Shown piece after piece: positions 23,091 through 32,648 of a stretch of 64,000 nucleotides of DNA. Under the pieces are notes generated by a model. That model was not told the DNA's origin. It did no database searches and saw nothing but the letters and a program-made list of their open reading frames with translations. This DNA comes from Mycocentrospora acerina. Its lineage: Eukaryota; Ascomycota; Dothideomycetes; Pleosporales. Made by a program: the position numbers and the translations under genes. The DNA lies in assembly GCA_022701365.1 (NCBI GenBank), contig JAKUHH010000091.1, positions 124,001-188,000 on the forward strand, in the 5' to 3' direction. Position 1 is the stretch's first letter; every line of letters begins with the position of its first letter.

Positions 23091-25307
23091 TCAACCCCTA
23101 ACATCCCCAACCCTCAACCACCTCTCCTCAATAGCTAGTACCACCAACTCCTTTACACCCCCAAGACTACCCTCCCTCCCCAACGCAACCGGACACAGTA
23201 ATTCAGCTACACGCAGTAGAATCTTGTAGAGTTTCATTTCCTTTCTGCTAATCTTTTCTTCTTCCTCTGGATCCTTGTCTCCTATGGTGGTGATGTTGGT
23301 GGCAGTGGTGGTGGTGTGGTTAGCAGGGCGTTTCGACGAAGCCGCCTTGGACGACGACGATGAAGATGTTGAGGCGGTAGTAGGGATACCGTTGCTACTT
23401 TTGAGATGCGCGAGCATCTTGTGGAGGAGGAAGTGTGTCCATACGAGGTTTGTACGGGGGTGGAAGGCGCGCCATATGTTGGTGTCTTTTTCTTGGTCTT
23501 CTTCTTTTTCTTCTTTTTCTTCCTCTTCTAATTCGTTGTTGTTGCTGAAGAGTTTCTTCCCTGGTGGTGCGTCTGATTCGTCGAAGCGAATGTGCGTGTT
23601 CTTTCGCGGGGAGCGACGTAGTGTTGGTGCGACGTCAGCGGGCGGTGACGGCGGCGGCGGTGGTTCTTGCTGGAGCGGATTGTTGTAGAGTGCTACACCG
23701 CGCATGTAGCGGTAGATTTCGTATTGGTATTCTTCCTGTGCGTCACCTTCGAAGACGGCGGGGTCTTTGTCCAGGTCGAGGTATGCGATGTCGGCTGGTG
23801 ACTTCGTAGGTTGGGATTGAGTCGACGATGTGGAACCGACGATTTCTGCACGCGACAATGTATAGTCGATGACTGTTGTTTCCAGGCCTGTGAAGCCCAT
23901 TTTGCGCTTCAACGGCTCCTCCACCTCAGGATTCAAAACATCCGTCTCCGGTCTGCTGGAGCGCACACATATATTCCCCAAATGCAGGTCTCGATGCTCG
24001 AATCCGCAAACTTCTTCTGCCTTTGCTACGCTCGCGCAAACTCCCCAGAATACATCCCAAATTGCCCATACGCTTGCCAAGCCGCCGCTCTCCATGAGCT
24101 TCTCCACATCTGTGCCTGCGTCTTGCATCTCCACGACGGCCCAGAGCTGCGTATTATCGTAGCTGGCTTTCTTGCTGGGGTCTGGAAAGTAGCTCTTCTT
24201 GCCGCGGGGGCGGGCTTTGTTCCATTTTGTCCATGCGGCATTGAAGAGGGAAGATGGCCTGCCTTGCAGGATGGTCAGGTCGCGAAAAATGGTGAAGCCT
24301 GGGATGGAGGTAAGGTTTTGAAGAAGTCGGACTTCAGAGAGGACATCTGCAACGCAGGATTTATATGCGTCTCTTTCTTCGCGTTCTTCGAGTTCTTTTG
24401 CGACTTGGTTGTTGCGGTCGCGGATTGCGCGGCCTTGTGTTTGGCTGGGGAGCGGGGCGTCTGGTGGAGTTTTCAAGCCGATGAGCTTCAGAACAGATTC
24501 TTGAGTGATGCCACTTGGTGTTGTTGTTGTCGCGGAGAGGCGATACACCTCTGAGAAAGAGGCTTCGGCAATCTTGGTGATTTCGAAATGTGGTTGTAGC
24601 TCCGACGACCATTGCTCGAATGGCACGATTTTTCTTCCGTAGCTGAGAGACAGAAGTGAAGAGACATATGCGGAGTAGATGTCATCAGGCTCTGGGGTTG
24701 GTTCAGGTGTTGGTAGCTGCGTCATCGTGGGTGTAGCCTTCGACTTCGCCTTTGATTTGTTCTTTCGTTTGCGCACCGGTGTGCTGGGAGATGGCATAAC
24801 TTTGCTCTCTGTATTTATATCCTTTTCCTTTGTTTCTGTCCTTTGTTGTTCTGCCATTGTGTTCGTTGTCCCCGCGCCCTCGTTTTTTATCGTTACATTT
24901 GCATCCCGGTCCTCGAGTACCTTCCTTGGCCCTCCCTTCTTCGCTGGAATCACAACCTGTACCTTCACTCCATTCTTCTTGTGCCCCAATGTCAGACTCT
25001 CCATACTCCTCTCCAATACATCTTCTGTCGACGTATGTACCTTGGCCATGGTACTCGTGTCCCTCAACCTCGTCGCACTCTCTTCCTTTGTGCTCTCCAT
25101 TGTCAGGCTGCCCAACTGTTCCTCCAACCCCAAAATGTCATCGTTCACTCCCTTCCCACTCCCTTCGCCTTGCGCTGCCTCCTCCAATTGCGCTATCCAA
25201 CTCGTTTCCTTGTTCGCGGCACGGATGTCTTTCTCGGGAGAGAGGCATTGCGCAAAACTTTTTGTAGGCCGTATGTGCGATTTTTTGCCGTATGTCTTGG
25301 GCGCCAT
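23091..25307 (-). CDS. haspin-family histone H3 kinase
   Basis: Intronless, 738 residues. The N-terminal ~210 residues are disordered and basic. The kinase part starts with FEITKIAEASFSEVYR (241-256, Gly-poor loop typical of haspins), the lysine is in VLKLIG (Lys274), followed by the catalytic loop HRDLHLGN (438-445) and DYTLSR (481-486), where DYT replaces the usual DFG, a haspin hallmark. A long Glu/Lys- and Ser/Thr-rich insert (about 545-690) interrupts the C-lobe. Haspins phosphorylate histone H3 Thr3 to recruit the chromosomal passenger complex in mitosis (yeast Alk1/Alk2). The high residue content of low-complexity inserts makes the exact domain end uncertain. Confidence 0.9.
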   Translation of the reverse strand: MAPKTYGKKSHIRPTKSFAQCLSPEKDIRAANKETSWIAQLEEAAQGEGSGKGVNDDILGLEEQLGSLTMESTKEESATRLRDTSTMAKVHTSTEDVLERSMESLTLGHKKNGVKVQVVIPAKKGGPRKVLEDRDANVTIKNEGAGTTNTMAEQQRTETKEKDINTESKVMPSPSTPVRKRKNKSKAKSKATPTMTQLPTPEPTPEPDDIYSAYVSSLLSLSYGRKIVPFEQWSSELQPHFEITKIAEASFSEVYRLSATTTTPSGITQESVLKLIGLKTPPDAPLPSQTQGRAIRDRNNQVAKELEEREERDAYKSCVADVLSEVRLLQNLTSIPGFTIFRDLTILQGRPSSLFNAAWTKWNKARPRGKKSYFPDPSKKASYDNTQLWAVVEMQDAGTDVEKLMESGGLASVWAIWDVFWGVCASVAKAEEVCGFEHRDLHLGNICVRSSRPETDVLNPEVEEPLKRKMGFTGLETTVIDYTLSRAEIVGSTSSTQSQPTKSPADIAYLDLDKDPAVFEGDAQEEYQYEIYRYMRGVALYNNPLQQEPPPPPSPPADVAPTLRRSPRKNTHIRFDESDAPPGKKLFSNNNELEEEEKEEKEEDQEKDTNIWRAFHPRTNLVWTHFLLHKMLAHLKSSNGIPTTASTSSSSSSKAASSKRPANHTTTTATNITTIGDKDPEEEEKISRKEMKLYKILLRVAELLCPVALGREGSLGGVKELVVLAIEERWLRVGDVRG

Positions 25308-26740
25308 CGTACTTTTGGGTCGCGAACGAGGGACTTTGGTCGGGTTGATAGTTGACGTGGGGGTTAGACATTGCCGGTTTGTGGGGCGGGACTCTGAGTA
25401 AATCGTTAGCGTCTATGAGTTGGCCGGACAACGGAAGTAACATCAGTTGATCCTGGAACAAGTACGAGCCACGAGACTAATAGTCAACTACTTGTAGAAA
25501 ATTGGTGTGATTTTGAAAGTAACAAGATCCAATAATCTACAAATTTTCAGGTATTCATGGCTGCGTATTTTAACGACCATAGCAATTAATCGCAAAATGC
25601 GAGTGCAACTGCACCATGGTTTCAGGAAGACAGTTCATCACAAATTCTCCAAAAAGAAAAGACCAATAAATTACTTTTTAGTACGAAAAGGCTAATTTCT
25701 ATTACTGAATACCACCACTTTGCATACTTTACTGCGAGCTGTTGAGCAGTTTAAATACAACAGCATATCATCACACAAGTCTACGTAGATTTTCTAAAGA
25801 CTATCGTTGATACTCATAGAGTGAGTGCATTCTTCAAAATATTCAAATGTTGCAATCTCGGCGTAGTAATAGTGAGCGTACGTTGCATCGGCTTGCATTG
25901 CAAGAAATTAAACAAGCTTCTTCGCTCACAACTGTTGTAGACAACGTAACGCATGGAAAAACACCATTAAACCCGACTTTATCAATCAATAAAAGGTCAC
26001 GATAACATGAGGTATCTATGAAAACGACTTTATAAAGCCACTCATATGGTCACTTCAAAATGTCGCGGGATGTTGAATCTTCGAGCAAGACTTGCGAAAA
26101 GTGGATACAACCAAGAAAAGAATGATTGTTCACGATTTCTCGGGCAGTCAATGGCCCCCAGTGCTTTTAAACGAGAACAGGTAAGACGAAGTTGCATCTA
26201 GCAAGATTCGTGTCAACCACTGGCAAACGCAGGGGCTTTTCTCCAGGTCCTTGCCAAAGTGAAACCATCACCGTGTTAAATAGTCAGTATTTCTGATAAC
26301 AGTGTCCTAAAGTTTTAGGTGAATCCGGCACCGGGACGTCTAACTGTCCGTTGTGGAGAAGTGGTTGTTCCGAGGTCTGTAAGTAAAGCACAAGCTTTCA
26401 TGTTGAGTGATCACTAAACAAAGTTTCGTGGCCCACTTTTAAGCCACCCACCCGTAGAGTTATGTGGCCCATGGTGTACCAGATATGAAGCTATGGGAGC
26501 CCTCATTTGGGTACTAGATTGTTGATCGTGGTATCATGGATGGGAGAAACCATGTGATTACTTACTGTCTAAACCTATAGGGGCAAAATCTACTAATGTA
26601 GTAATTACTAATTTACTTCTTCACTTTCAAAATACGTACGTAGTAAGTGATTACAAACAAATTTACTTAGTAATTACTAGATCTTTCCATGCATACGTGG
26701 TATCATGTTTAACCAAAATCTTACCTAGACACCGGTTTAG

Positions 26741-26753
26741 CGGACTGAAGCCG
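26741..26753. promoter_or_regulatory. CGG-N7-CCG palindrome, copy 1
   Basis: CGGACTGAAGCCG lies 338 bases upstream of the SDR start codon. Paired CGG half-sites in inverted orientation with fixed spacing are what Zn2Cys6 homodimers bind. The identical 13-mer recurs at 26917, inside a longer shared string (AGCGGACTGAAGCCGGAT). Confidence 0.45.
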
Positions 26754-26916
26754 GATTGAACGTAGTTTCAAGGTCCACTTTTCAAGCTATCCTACATGTA
26801 AAGTTAGAAGTTGCATGATATGCAGGCCGTGTAATTATGGGAGACCCTCCTTTAGGCACAAGATTACCAATTATGGCATCAAGTCAGAACATGGTCATAC
26901 CTAGACACAGAGGTAG

Positions 26917-26929
26917 CGGACTGAAGCCG
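26917..26929. promoter_or_regulatory. CGG-N7-CCG palindrome, copy 2
   Basis: Second identical copy of CGGACTGAAGCCG, 176 bases after the first and about 160 bases before the SDR ATG. Both copies are preceded by CCTAGACAC, so they belong to a diverged tandem duplication of promoter DNA. Function as an operator is an inference. Confidence 0.45.
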
Positions 26930-27090
26930 GATCAAATATCATACACAGAGAACAATAAATACTAAAGTCAAGACGCTACAAGGCTCACACATATTCATCT
27001 CTAGTCCTTGACAAAACCACTCAGATATTACACACTTCAATCCAGTCTTTCATAAACTCACTCAAATCTCATATATTTCACTCCAGAAAC

Positions 27091-27861
27091 ATGGCAGAGC
27101 AAAAGACCTATCTCATCACCGGCGCCAACCGCGGTATCGGAAAAGGCCTCACACAGCTATTGCTTCAACGACCCAACACCACCATTATCGCTGGTGTCCG
27201 AGACCCATCGCACTCAACCTCCAAAGCGCTCTCTGATCTCCAAAAAGGGCAAGGCTCAAGCCTCATTCTCGTTCCAGTCGACTCTTCCAAGCAAACGTCG
27301 GCCAAAGAGGCTGTTGAAATCCTTGAAAAGACCCACAATGTCAAGCACATTGACATTGTGATTGCCAACGCCGGTATTGCAGCCGGTGGCGGACCAGTTC
27401 GAACCACGACGGTTGAAAACATTAATGAACACCTCCGCGTCAACACTATCGGACCAGTCTTACTCTTCCAAGCTACCGCTCATCTCCTCGAAGCAAGCCC
27501 GACAAAACAACCTCTCTTTGTTGCCATCTCGACAGCGATTGGCTCGATGGGAGTCATGGATGCGCTGACTGCGTTCCCAAACAACCATAGTCCCTATGGA
27601 GGTAGCAAAGCGGCGTTGAACTGGTTCATCCGTCGTCTCCATTTTGAGGAGCCGTGGCTGACCAGTTTCGTGGTCCACCCCGGACTTGTTGAGACGGACA
27701 TGGCAGCGTCAGTAGTCGCTGGAACTGATTACAAACTGAAGGATTTTGGATCTATCAGTGTTAATACTAGCGTTACTGATTTGGTCTCTCTGATTGATGG
27801 TGCTACGAGGGAGATTAGTGGTACTTTTAAGAACCATGACGGTACTGCCTTGCCATGGTAG
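27091..27861 (+). CDS. SDR, norsolorinic acid ketoreductase-like
   Basis: Intronless, 256 residues. It is a Rossmann reductase with cofactor loop TGANRGIG (10-17), RDP after beta2 (Arg37, NADPH preference), NAG motif IANAG (91-95), catalytic serine in the ISTAIGS stretch (147-152) and Tyr169-x3-Lys173 in YGGSK. The overall pattern (RPNTTIIAGVRDPSH) resembles fungal NOR-1-type ketoreductases, a family named for aflatoxin biosynthesis but widespread in fungi; the real substrate is unknown, and no polyketide synthase is present in the window. The upstream region carries duplicated CGG-N7-CCG sites. It lies beside the NmrA-like gene pair. Confidence 0.88.
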   Translation: MAEQKTYLITGANRGIGKGLTQLLLQRPNTTIIAGVRDPSHSTSKALSDLQKGQGSSLILVPVDSSKQTSAKEAVEILEKTHNVKHIDIVIANAGIAAGGGPVRTTTVENINEHLRVNTIGPVLLFQATAHLLEASPTKQPLFVAISTAIGSMGVMDALTAFPNNHSPYGGSKAALNWFIRRLHFEEPWLTSFVVHPGLVETDMAASVVAGTDYKLKDFGSISVNTSVTDLVSLIDGATREISGTFKNHDGTALPW

Positions 27862-28493
27862 GCCACTCGCAAGGTGGCTATAAAATAGTCATCAAATAGA
27901 ATATTCAATAAAACATTAGTTACATTCTCAAGTCAAATCTTTTTTAATAAAGCTGTCTGTGACTCGTCTTTCCCAAAATGAGTCGAATTATTCCTCGCCT
28001 GAGAATACTGTATATGGAAATATTGAACATGCAAGTGAAATGAGTCGCAATTTTTGGAGTCTGGCATGCGAATTTCACATGAAGTGTGTTAATATAGTTA
28101 GCAAAAAAATCAGGTGTCAATGAACTAGTCTGGAGTATGTACCCATGTTGCTGGGAATTCTAGTTTCTAGCGGTCAGGAAATGTGAGAGGTCACGAGTAT
28201 TCTCGTATAAGTGAGTGACAAGTATCCAAGTTAGCGTAGTACCTTGAGTATTGCTAGTAAGACTGTCTTTCTTGGAAATTGCGAAATATGGCTGATACTA
28301 GGATAAGTTTTGGAGCTACACCTGCAACTGCCTCAATTGCCAAGGTGGGTTTTTTGCCGCATAGCTCATCCCTGCTGCGCCTGCATTTCACCATCACTAA
28401 ACATTCTACACCTTGTGCATTTGTGGCGCACTGCCCAAAAAAAACGTTTCATTGAACCCCACTTCTTGAAACTAAATTGCTACCACACCCTGC
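27862..28493. other. intergenic between convergent genes
   Basis: About 630 bases of AT-rich DNA between the SDR and the minus-strand NmrA-like gene. No gene seen. Confidence 0.55.
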
Positions 28494-29632
28494 TCACTTC
28501 TTCTTATAGTTTCGCTCCAAAACCTCCCTCACCGTCCAAACCTTAATTTCCGGGAAGACTTGATTTAGAGTCTTTTTATGCTGAAGGTTAAAGTGTCCCT
28601 CTTCAAACCAAACGCCAAATACTGAATAGATTTTCTGAATGATCTCTTTTGGCATCCGTGTGTACGAAGCGGGATGGGATGGGAGTTCAGTGACCTTCCC
28701 AGTGCGCAAAAGCTCGAGAGAGTCATAGGTGACTTTAAATTTCGTGCCTATTCAAAGCAGAGTCAGTTGTATTCCATCCGTGTTCAATTATTGGTGCTCA
28801 CCTTTGACATCTTCCGCAATCTTGACAAAATCATTCCAGGTAACAGTATCGCCCACGACATAACTCTCATGCTCCCACTTTGGAAGATCCAAACTTGCTG
28901 CGACGAACTCGGCAGTATTTGAGGAATGCGTGAATGTGACTGGTGTATTTCCTGTACCCGGGATAGCTGCTTCGTCATTTTCAGTATCGACGACGATGAA
29001 GCTGATATTCTGGAAGGTTGGCACATGAGGATAGCCCCAATAGTCTAGAAAGTAGCCAACATAGAAGGAGGTGTGCTCCAAGTTGCTCTTTTCAAGGTGC
29101 TCCAGCGCCTCGACCTTGGCACTGCCGATCTCAAAGTTGGCCAGTAGACTACAAGTTGAGCATGGCATTAGCTTATGGAGCTCTACTGAAAGGTTCTTGA
29201 CATCCAGCATCTTCAAAGGATGGGTGATTTGGAGGTGAACCTACTCTGGTGTGTAAGGAACAGCCCAGGCACTTGGGACAAAGCGTCTGGTGACGCTGGA
29301 GCGATCTGCGGCAAGTATAAGGTTGTTCTGCGGTTTTCCACTACCAACAAGGAGCATAGTCGATATCACTGTATCAACTTTGTTCTTTTCCAGAATTTGT
29401 GTCAAACCATCGACATCGTCATAGTCAACAGCAATGATTTCGCATCCTATCTCTGCAGCGAGTGTGTCATTTGTCTTATTGTGTAAGTTAACTAGATTGG
29501 GAGAAATCGCTTGTGTAGACCACTCACCGATCTGCTGAAAATCTTTACTACGTGTTTGCCCTGGCGGTTGATGGTCTCAGCAATAGTGCGACCAATACCA
29601 CCCGTGCCTCCAGCGATTGCAACGGTAACCAT
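28494..29632 (-). CDS. NmrA-like NAD(P)-binding protein (isoflavone-reductase type), copy A
   Basis: Four exons on the minus strand: 29632-29528, 29474-29245, 29148-28802, 28747-28494; 311 residues. The N-terminus MVTVAIAGGTGGIGR is the extended GxxGxxG loop of atypical SDRs related to NmrA and isoflavone reductase. The rest follows the family plan, with FVPSAW after the second domain strand, LEHTSFYVGYFLDYWG, and TFTHSSNTAEFVAASLD. Intron 1 uses an AAG acceptor (phase 0), intron 2 TAG (phase 2), intron 3 TAG (phase 1). Exons 1, 3 and 4 have exactly the same lengths (105, 347, 254) as in the divergent neighbour at 30073, and exon 2 differs by one codon. Function is unknown: either redox sensing or small-molecule reduction. 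Confidence 0.86.
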
Positions 29633-30072
29633 GTTGAAGTATGTATTTTATGATAGAATTGTTTTTAAAGAGTAGTTTTTTGCATGGACAGAAGCTACAT
29701 AATATATACTTATAGAAGACCACTGATTCGGACAGCGAAAATCGGACCAAGGCAAGACATAGTTAGATGTGCAGTGACAAATCAAACATAACATTCCTCC
29801 GGTTTAGAAGATTGGTCCGGCCAACTCTTCGACACTCGTCAATGCATGTTCAGCTATTCAACCGAGCCCCGCCTTGGCTCAATTCTGTAGTGAACTGACC
29901 ATCATGGATACACCCTCGAGACCCACACTGTTTCAAGACTATTCAACTAGAGCAAAGAGGATATCACAAGATTAACACAAGAACTTGAGTGTACCGTAAT
30001 TCTAATACGGCATCTCTACTATAATCCTCTAAGAGATCGTCGCATATCAACTCTCCAAAAAAATACAACGTC
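29633..30072. promoter_or_regulatory. shared divergent promoter of the NmrA-like pair
   Basis: 440 bases between two start codons facing away from each other. The TCCGG word occurs twice (near 29800 and 29816). A bidirectional promoter is inferred from layout only. Confidence 0.5.
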
Positions 30073-31225
30073 ATGGTCAATGTTGCCATTGCTGGAGGTA
30101 CAGGCGGTGTGGGACGTGCCATTGTACGCTCGTTGAAAAACGACCCAAGGCACAGGGTCATTGTGTTATCTCACAAGGTATATTCTGCTCTTTCTTAGTT
30201 CAAACTGTGAGTAGATTGATAGCCGCCATTGCAGGTCTTCCAAGAAAACATTGGTGTACCAGTAGTTGAGGTAAACTACAACAACGTCGAAGCTTTGGCC
30301 CACTTCTTGGAAACCAATCAAATACATACAGTCATCTCCACACTTGCTCTCCACATCCATGGCGTCGGGGAAGCGCAGTTGAACCTCATCAGAGCAGCCG
30401 ACAAGTCAGTTACCACAGATCGTTTCATCGCCAGCTCATGGACTGTTCGCGCTCCTGAAAGGTGAGCTAGGACCACTTATTAGGAACGCAGATAGATGCT
30501 AATATCTCCCCCAAAAAAATTAAGATATGTGTCAATGCTCCCACATGGCTACCAGCATTTGATCGCGTACACAGAACTAGAAAAAACCAGCCTTGAATGG
30601 ACGGCGTTCAACGTCGGATGGTTCCTAGAGTACTTCGGCATGCCCAATGTGGAAACCTTCATCCCGCAGACTACATTTGTAGTAGACATGGCCAACAAAA
30701 GAGCAGCCATTCCTGGAGACGGCAACCAGCTAGTGACATTCACGTACTCATTCGACGTCGCGGAATTTGTTGCCGAAGCGCTCGAACTCCCCAAATGGGA
30801 CCACGACACCATTGTCATTGGCGAAAAAATGACATGGAACAAGTTTGTCCAGTTGGCTGAAGAAGCTCGAGGTACGACACGCCCGCCCCTGCGCACTTGT
30901 GTAATGCTTCTTTGTAAAAATATCAAGTACATACATACAGAGGCTGACTTACTACAACCACTCAATTACAGGCAGTAAATTCCACATTTCCTACGACAGC
31001 GTTGAGAAGCTCAAGAATGGCGAGATCACAGAGCTACCGGGCCATGTGGCTGCTTACTCGTATTTCCCCAAAGAATGGGTTCAGAAGTTATTTTCCGTGT
31101 TTGGATACTGGGTCACAGAGGGTGTTTTCGATCTTCCGGACGAAAAGGCGTTGAATAGGAAATTTCCAAATATCAGGGTGACTACTGTGCGGGAGATGTT
31201 GAATCAGGCATGGAGAGGGAAATAG
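30073..31225 (+). CDS. NmrA-like NAD(P)-binding protein (isoflavone-reductase type), copy B
   Basis: Four exons: 30073-30177, 30235-30461, 30525-30871, 30972-31225; 310 residues. MVNVAIAGGTGGVGR is the cofactor loop; FIASSW, LEWTAFNVGWFLEYFG and LPKWDHDTIVIG align with the divergent copy A. Intron positions and phases are identical (0, 2, 1), so the two genes come from one inverted duplication, although the proteins have diverged to something like half identical by eye. The conserved catalytic Lys of true isoflavone reductases is not evident at the usual place, so enzymatic activity is uncertain. Confidence 0.86.
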
Positions 31226-32648
31226 GCTGGTGTAGAGTGCGATCAAAGCATACGGAAAGTTGGGCTTCAGACTGCACAGACTGTTTACCTAGATAAGTCG
31301 TTTGCATTTCTGTTTTTTAATTGTTAATGATATTCTGATCTCGCTGGTTGTCGATTTTTTTAAATTTTGTTTAAAAAAAAACATTACCATTCTTCCAGAC
31401 TACAATACTGATTCCAACGTTCCTCTTTTTTCTTCCTATTGGGTACCAACCAAGTGTAGCTACTTCAACAAGCTTAACCCCCCCCCCCCCCCCCCCCCCC
31501 CCCNNNNNNNNNNNNNNNNNNNNNNNNNNNNNNNNNNNNNNNNNNNNNNNNNNNNNNNNNNNNNNNNNNNNNNNNNNNNNNNNNNNNNNNNNNNNNNNNN
31601 NNNNNNNNNNNNNNNNNNNNNNNNNNNNNNNNNNNNNNNNNNNNNNNNNNNNNNNNNNNNNNNNNNNNNNNNNNCCCCCCCCCCCCCCCCTTTATCATAT
31701 ATAGGTATATGTAGAAAAGGAGCTAGACTAATCTCTTAATTCAAGGCGTGGTGGGACCCACCCATTGGCTTGCACTTGCTACACATGTGTTAAAATCATC
31801 TCTGGCAAAAAAAAAAAGGACAATGACAATGACGATGACAGTGACAATCACATCACCCCCCTCATCACAAGAAAACGTCACACTCCCAAACCAAACTCAC
31901 CTTCGACCACGACTTGGGGGAAAAAAAGGAAAGAAAAATCACCCACACATACATATTTCTATTCCACTTCTCACAAGCCGGTAAACCAGCTGCTGCACAA
32001 GGTAAATAGAAGAAGAAAGAGGAAAAAAAAAAGAGGTAATCAGTCATTCACACGATTTTTATCAAAAAAAAAAACTCTCTCTCTCAAAAAGGTATCTGGC
32101 ATAATTCGCTCCAAATGAAGAAGAAGAAAAAAAGTGGTTAATCGTCACCCCTCAATCTCAATGAACCCATACCACACCACACCACACCACACCACAGTTA
32201 CGTCCAGAAAAACTCTACTTCTCTCTTCCCCTTCTCCCTCTCCCTCTCCCACTTCCCCTACCCACCCACAAAGATCCAATATATTATACACAAAAAAGTC
32301 GCGGCGCCCCAAAGACCCAATCCAAAATAATAAAAAATGGGGAACAAGTCACCATACCCACTGACTAGGACTCTGTTCAGCGCACCCGATAACCCGCGGA
32401 GCCGCGACCCATTATAGAGAGCAACGCCTCTCCCTCTCATGAACTCTATGATGGAAAGAAATCCGAGGCAGAGAGAGAGAGAGGCACTGATGCAAAGGGC
32501 CATGCGCATGATTTTTTTTCTCCCTCCCCACACAGCCAAGCAGGCAGCTCAATGTCGAGGTTGAAGTCAAGTTGAGCGGTCCACGAATGATGATGATGAT
32601 GCTGCTGCTGCTGCTGCAATAGACCTGTCGAGATGGACCCGGCTACCT
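31226..32648. other. intergenic with assembly gap and simple repeats
   Basis: Contains the N gap and poly-C (separate entry), CACAC and CACCACA runs (about 32170-32195), and purine/pyrimidine tracts. A TGATGATGATG(CTG)n run at 32587-32616 lies just downstream of the ROM2 stop, in its presumed 3' UTR. No gene seen. Confidence 0.55.
31471..31690. repeat. poly-C tract interrupted by an assembly gap
   Basis: About 33 C residues, then N from 31504 to 31674, then about 16 C. The gap sits inside a homopolymer, so its size may be a scaffolding estimate; the translated Pro/Gly open frames across it are artefacts. Confidence 0.95.

Larger units (their letters stand above)
25308..27090. other. long AT-rich intergenic region with promoter repeats
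   Basis: About 1.8 kb lacking a supported gene and clearly more AT-rich than the flanking genes. Between 26.4 and 26.95 kb a diverged direct repeat is visible, including a precisely repeated CGG-N7-CCG palindrome (see separate entries). Around 26600-26700 the motif TTACTA/TAGTAATTAC recurs, with a central ACGTACGT. Confidence 0.6.

Noticed and set aside
27091..31225. A secondary-metabolite gene cluster
   Set aside because: Three reductase-type genes are adjacent but no backbone synthase, transporter or cytochrome P450 is present in the window.
31302..31739. Pro-rich open frame across the N gap
   Set aside because: It is poly-C and undetermined bases; not evidence of coding.
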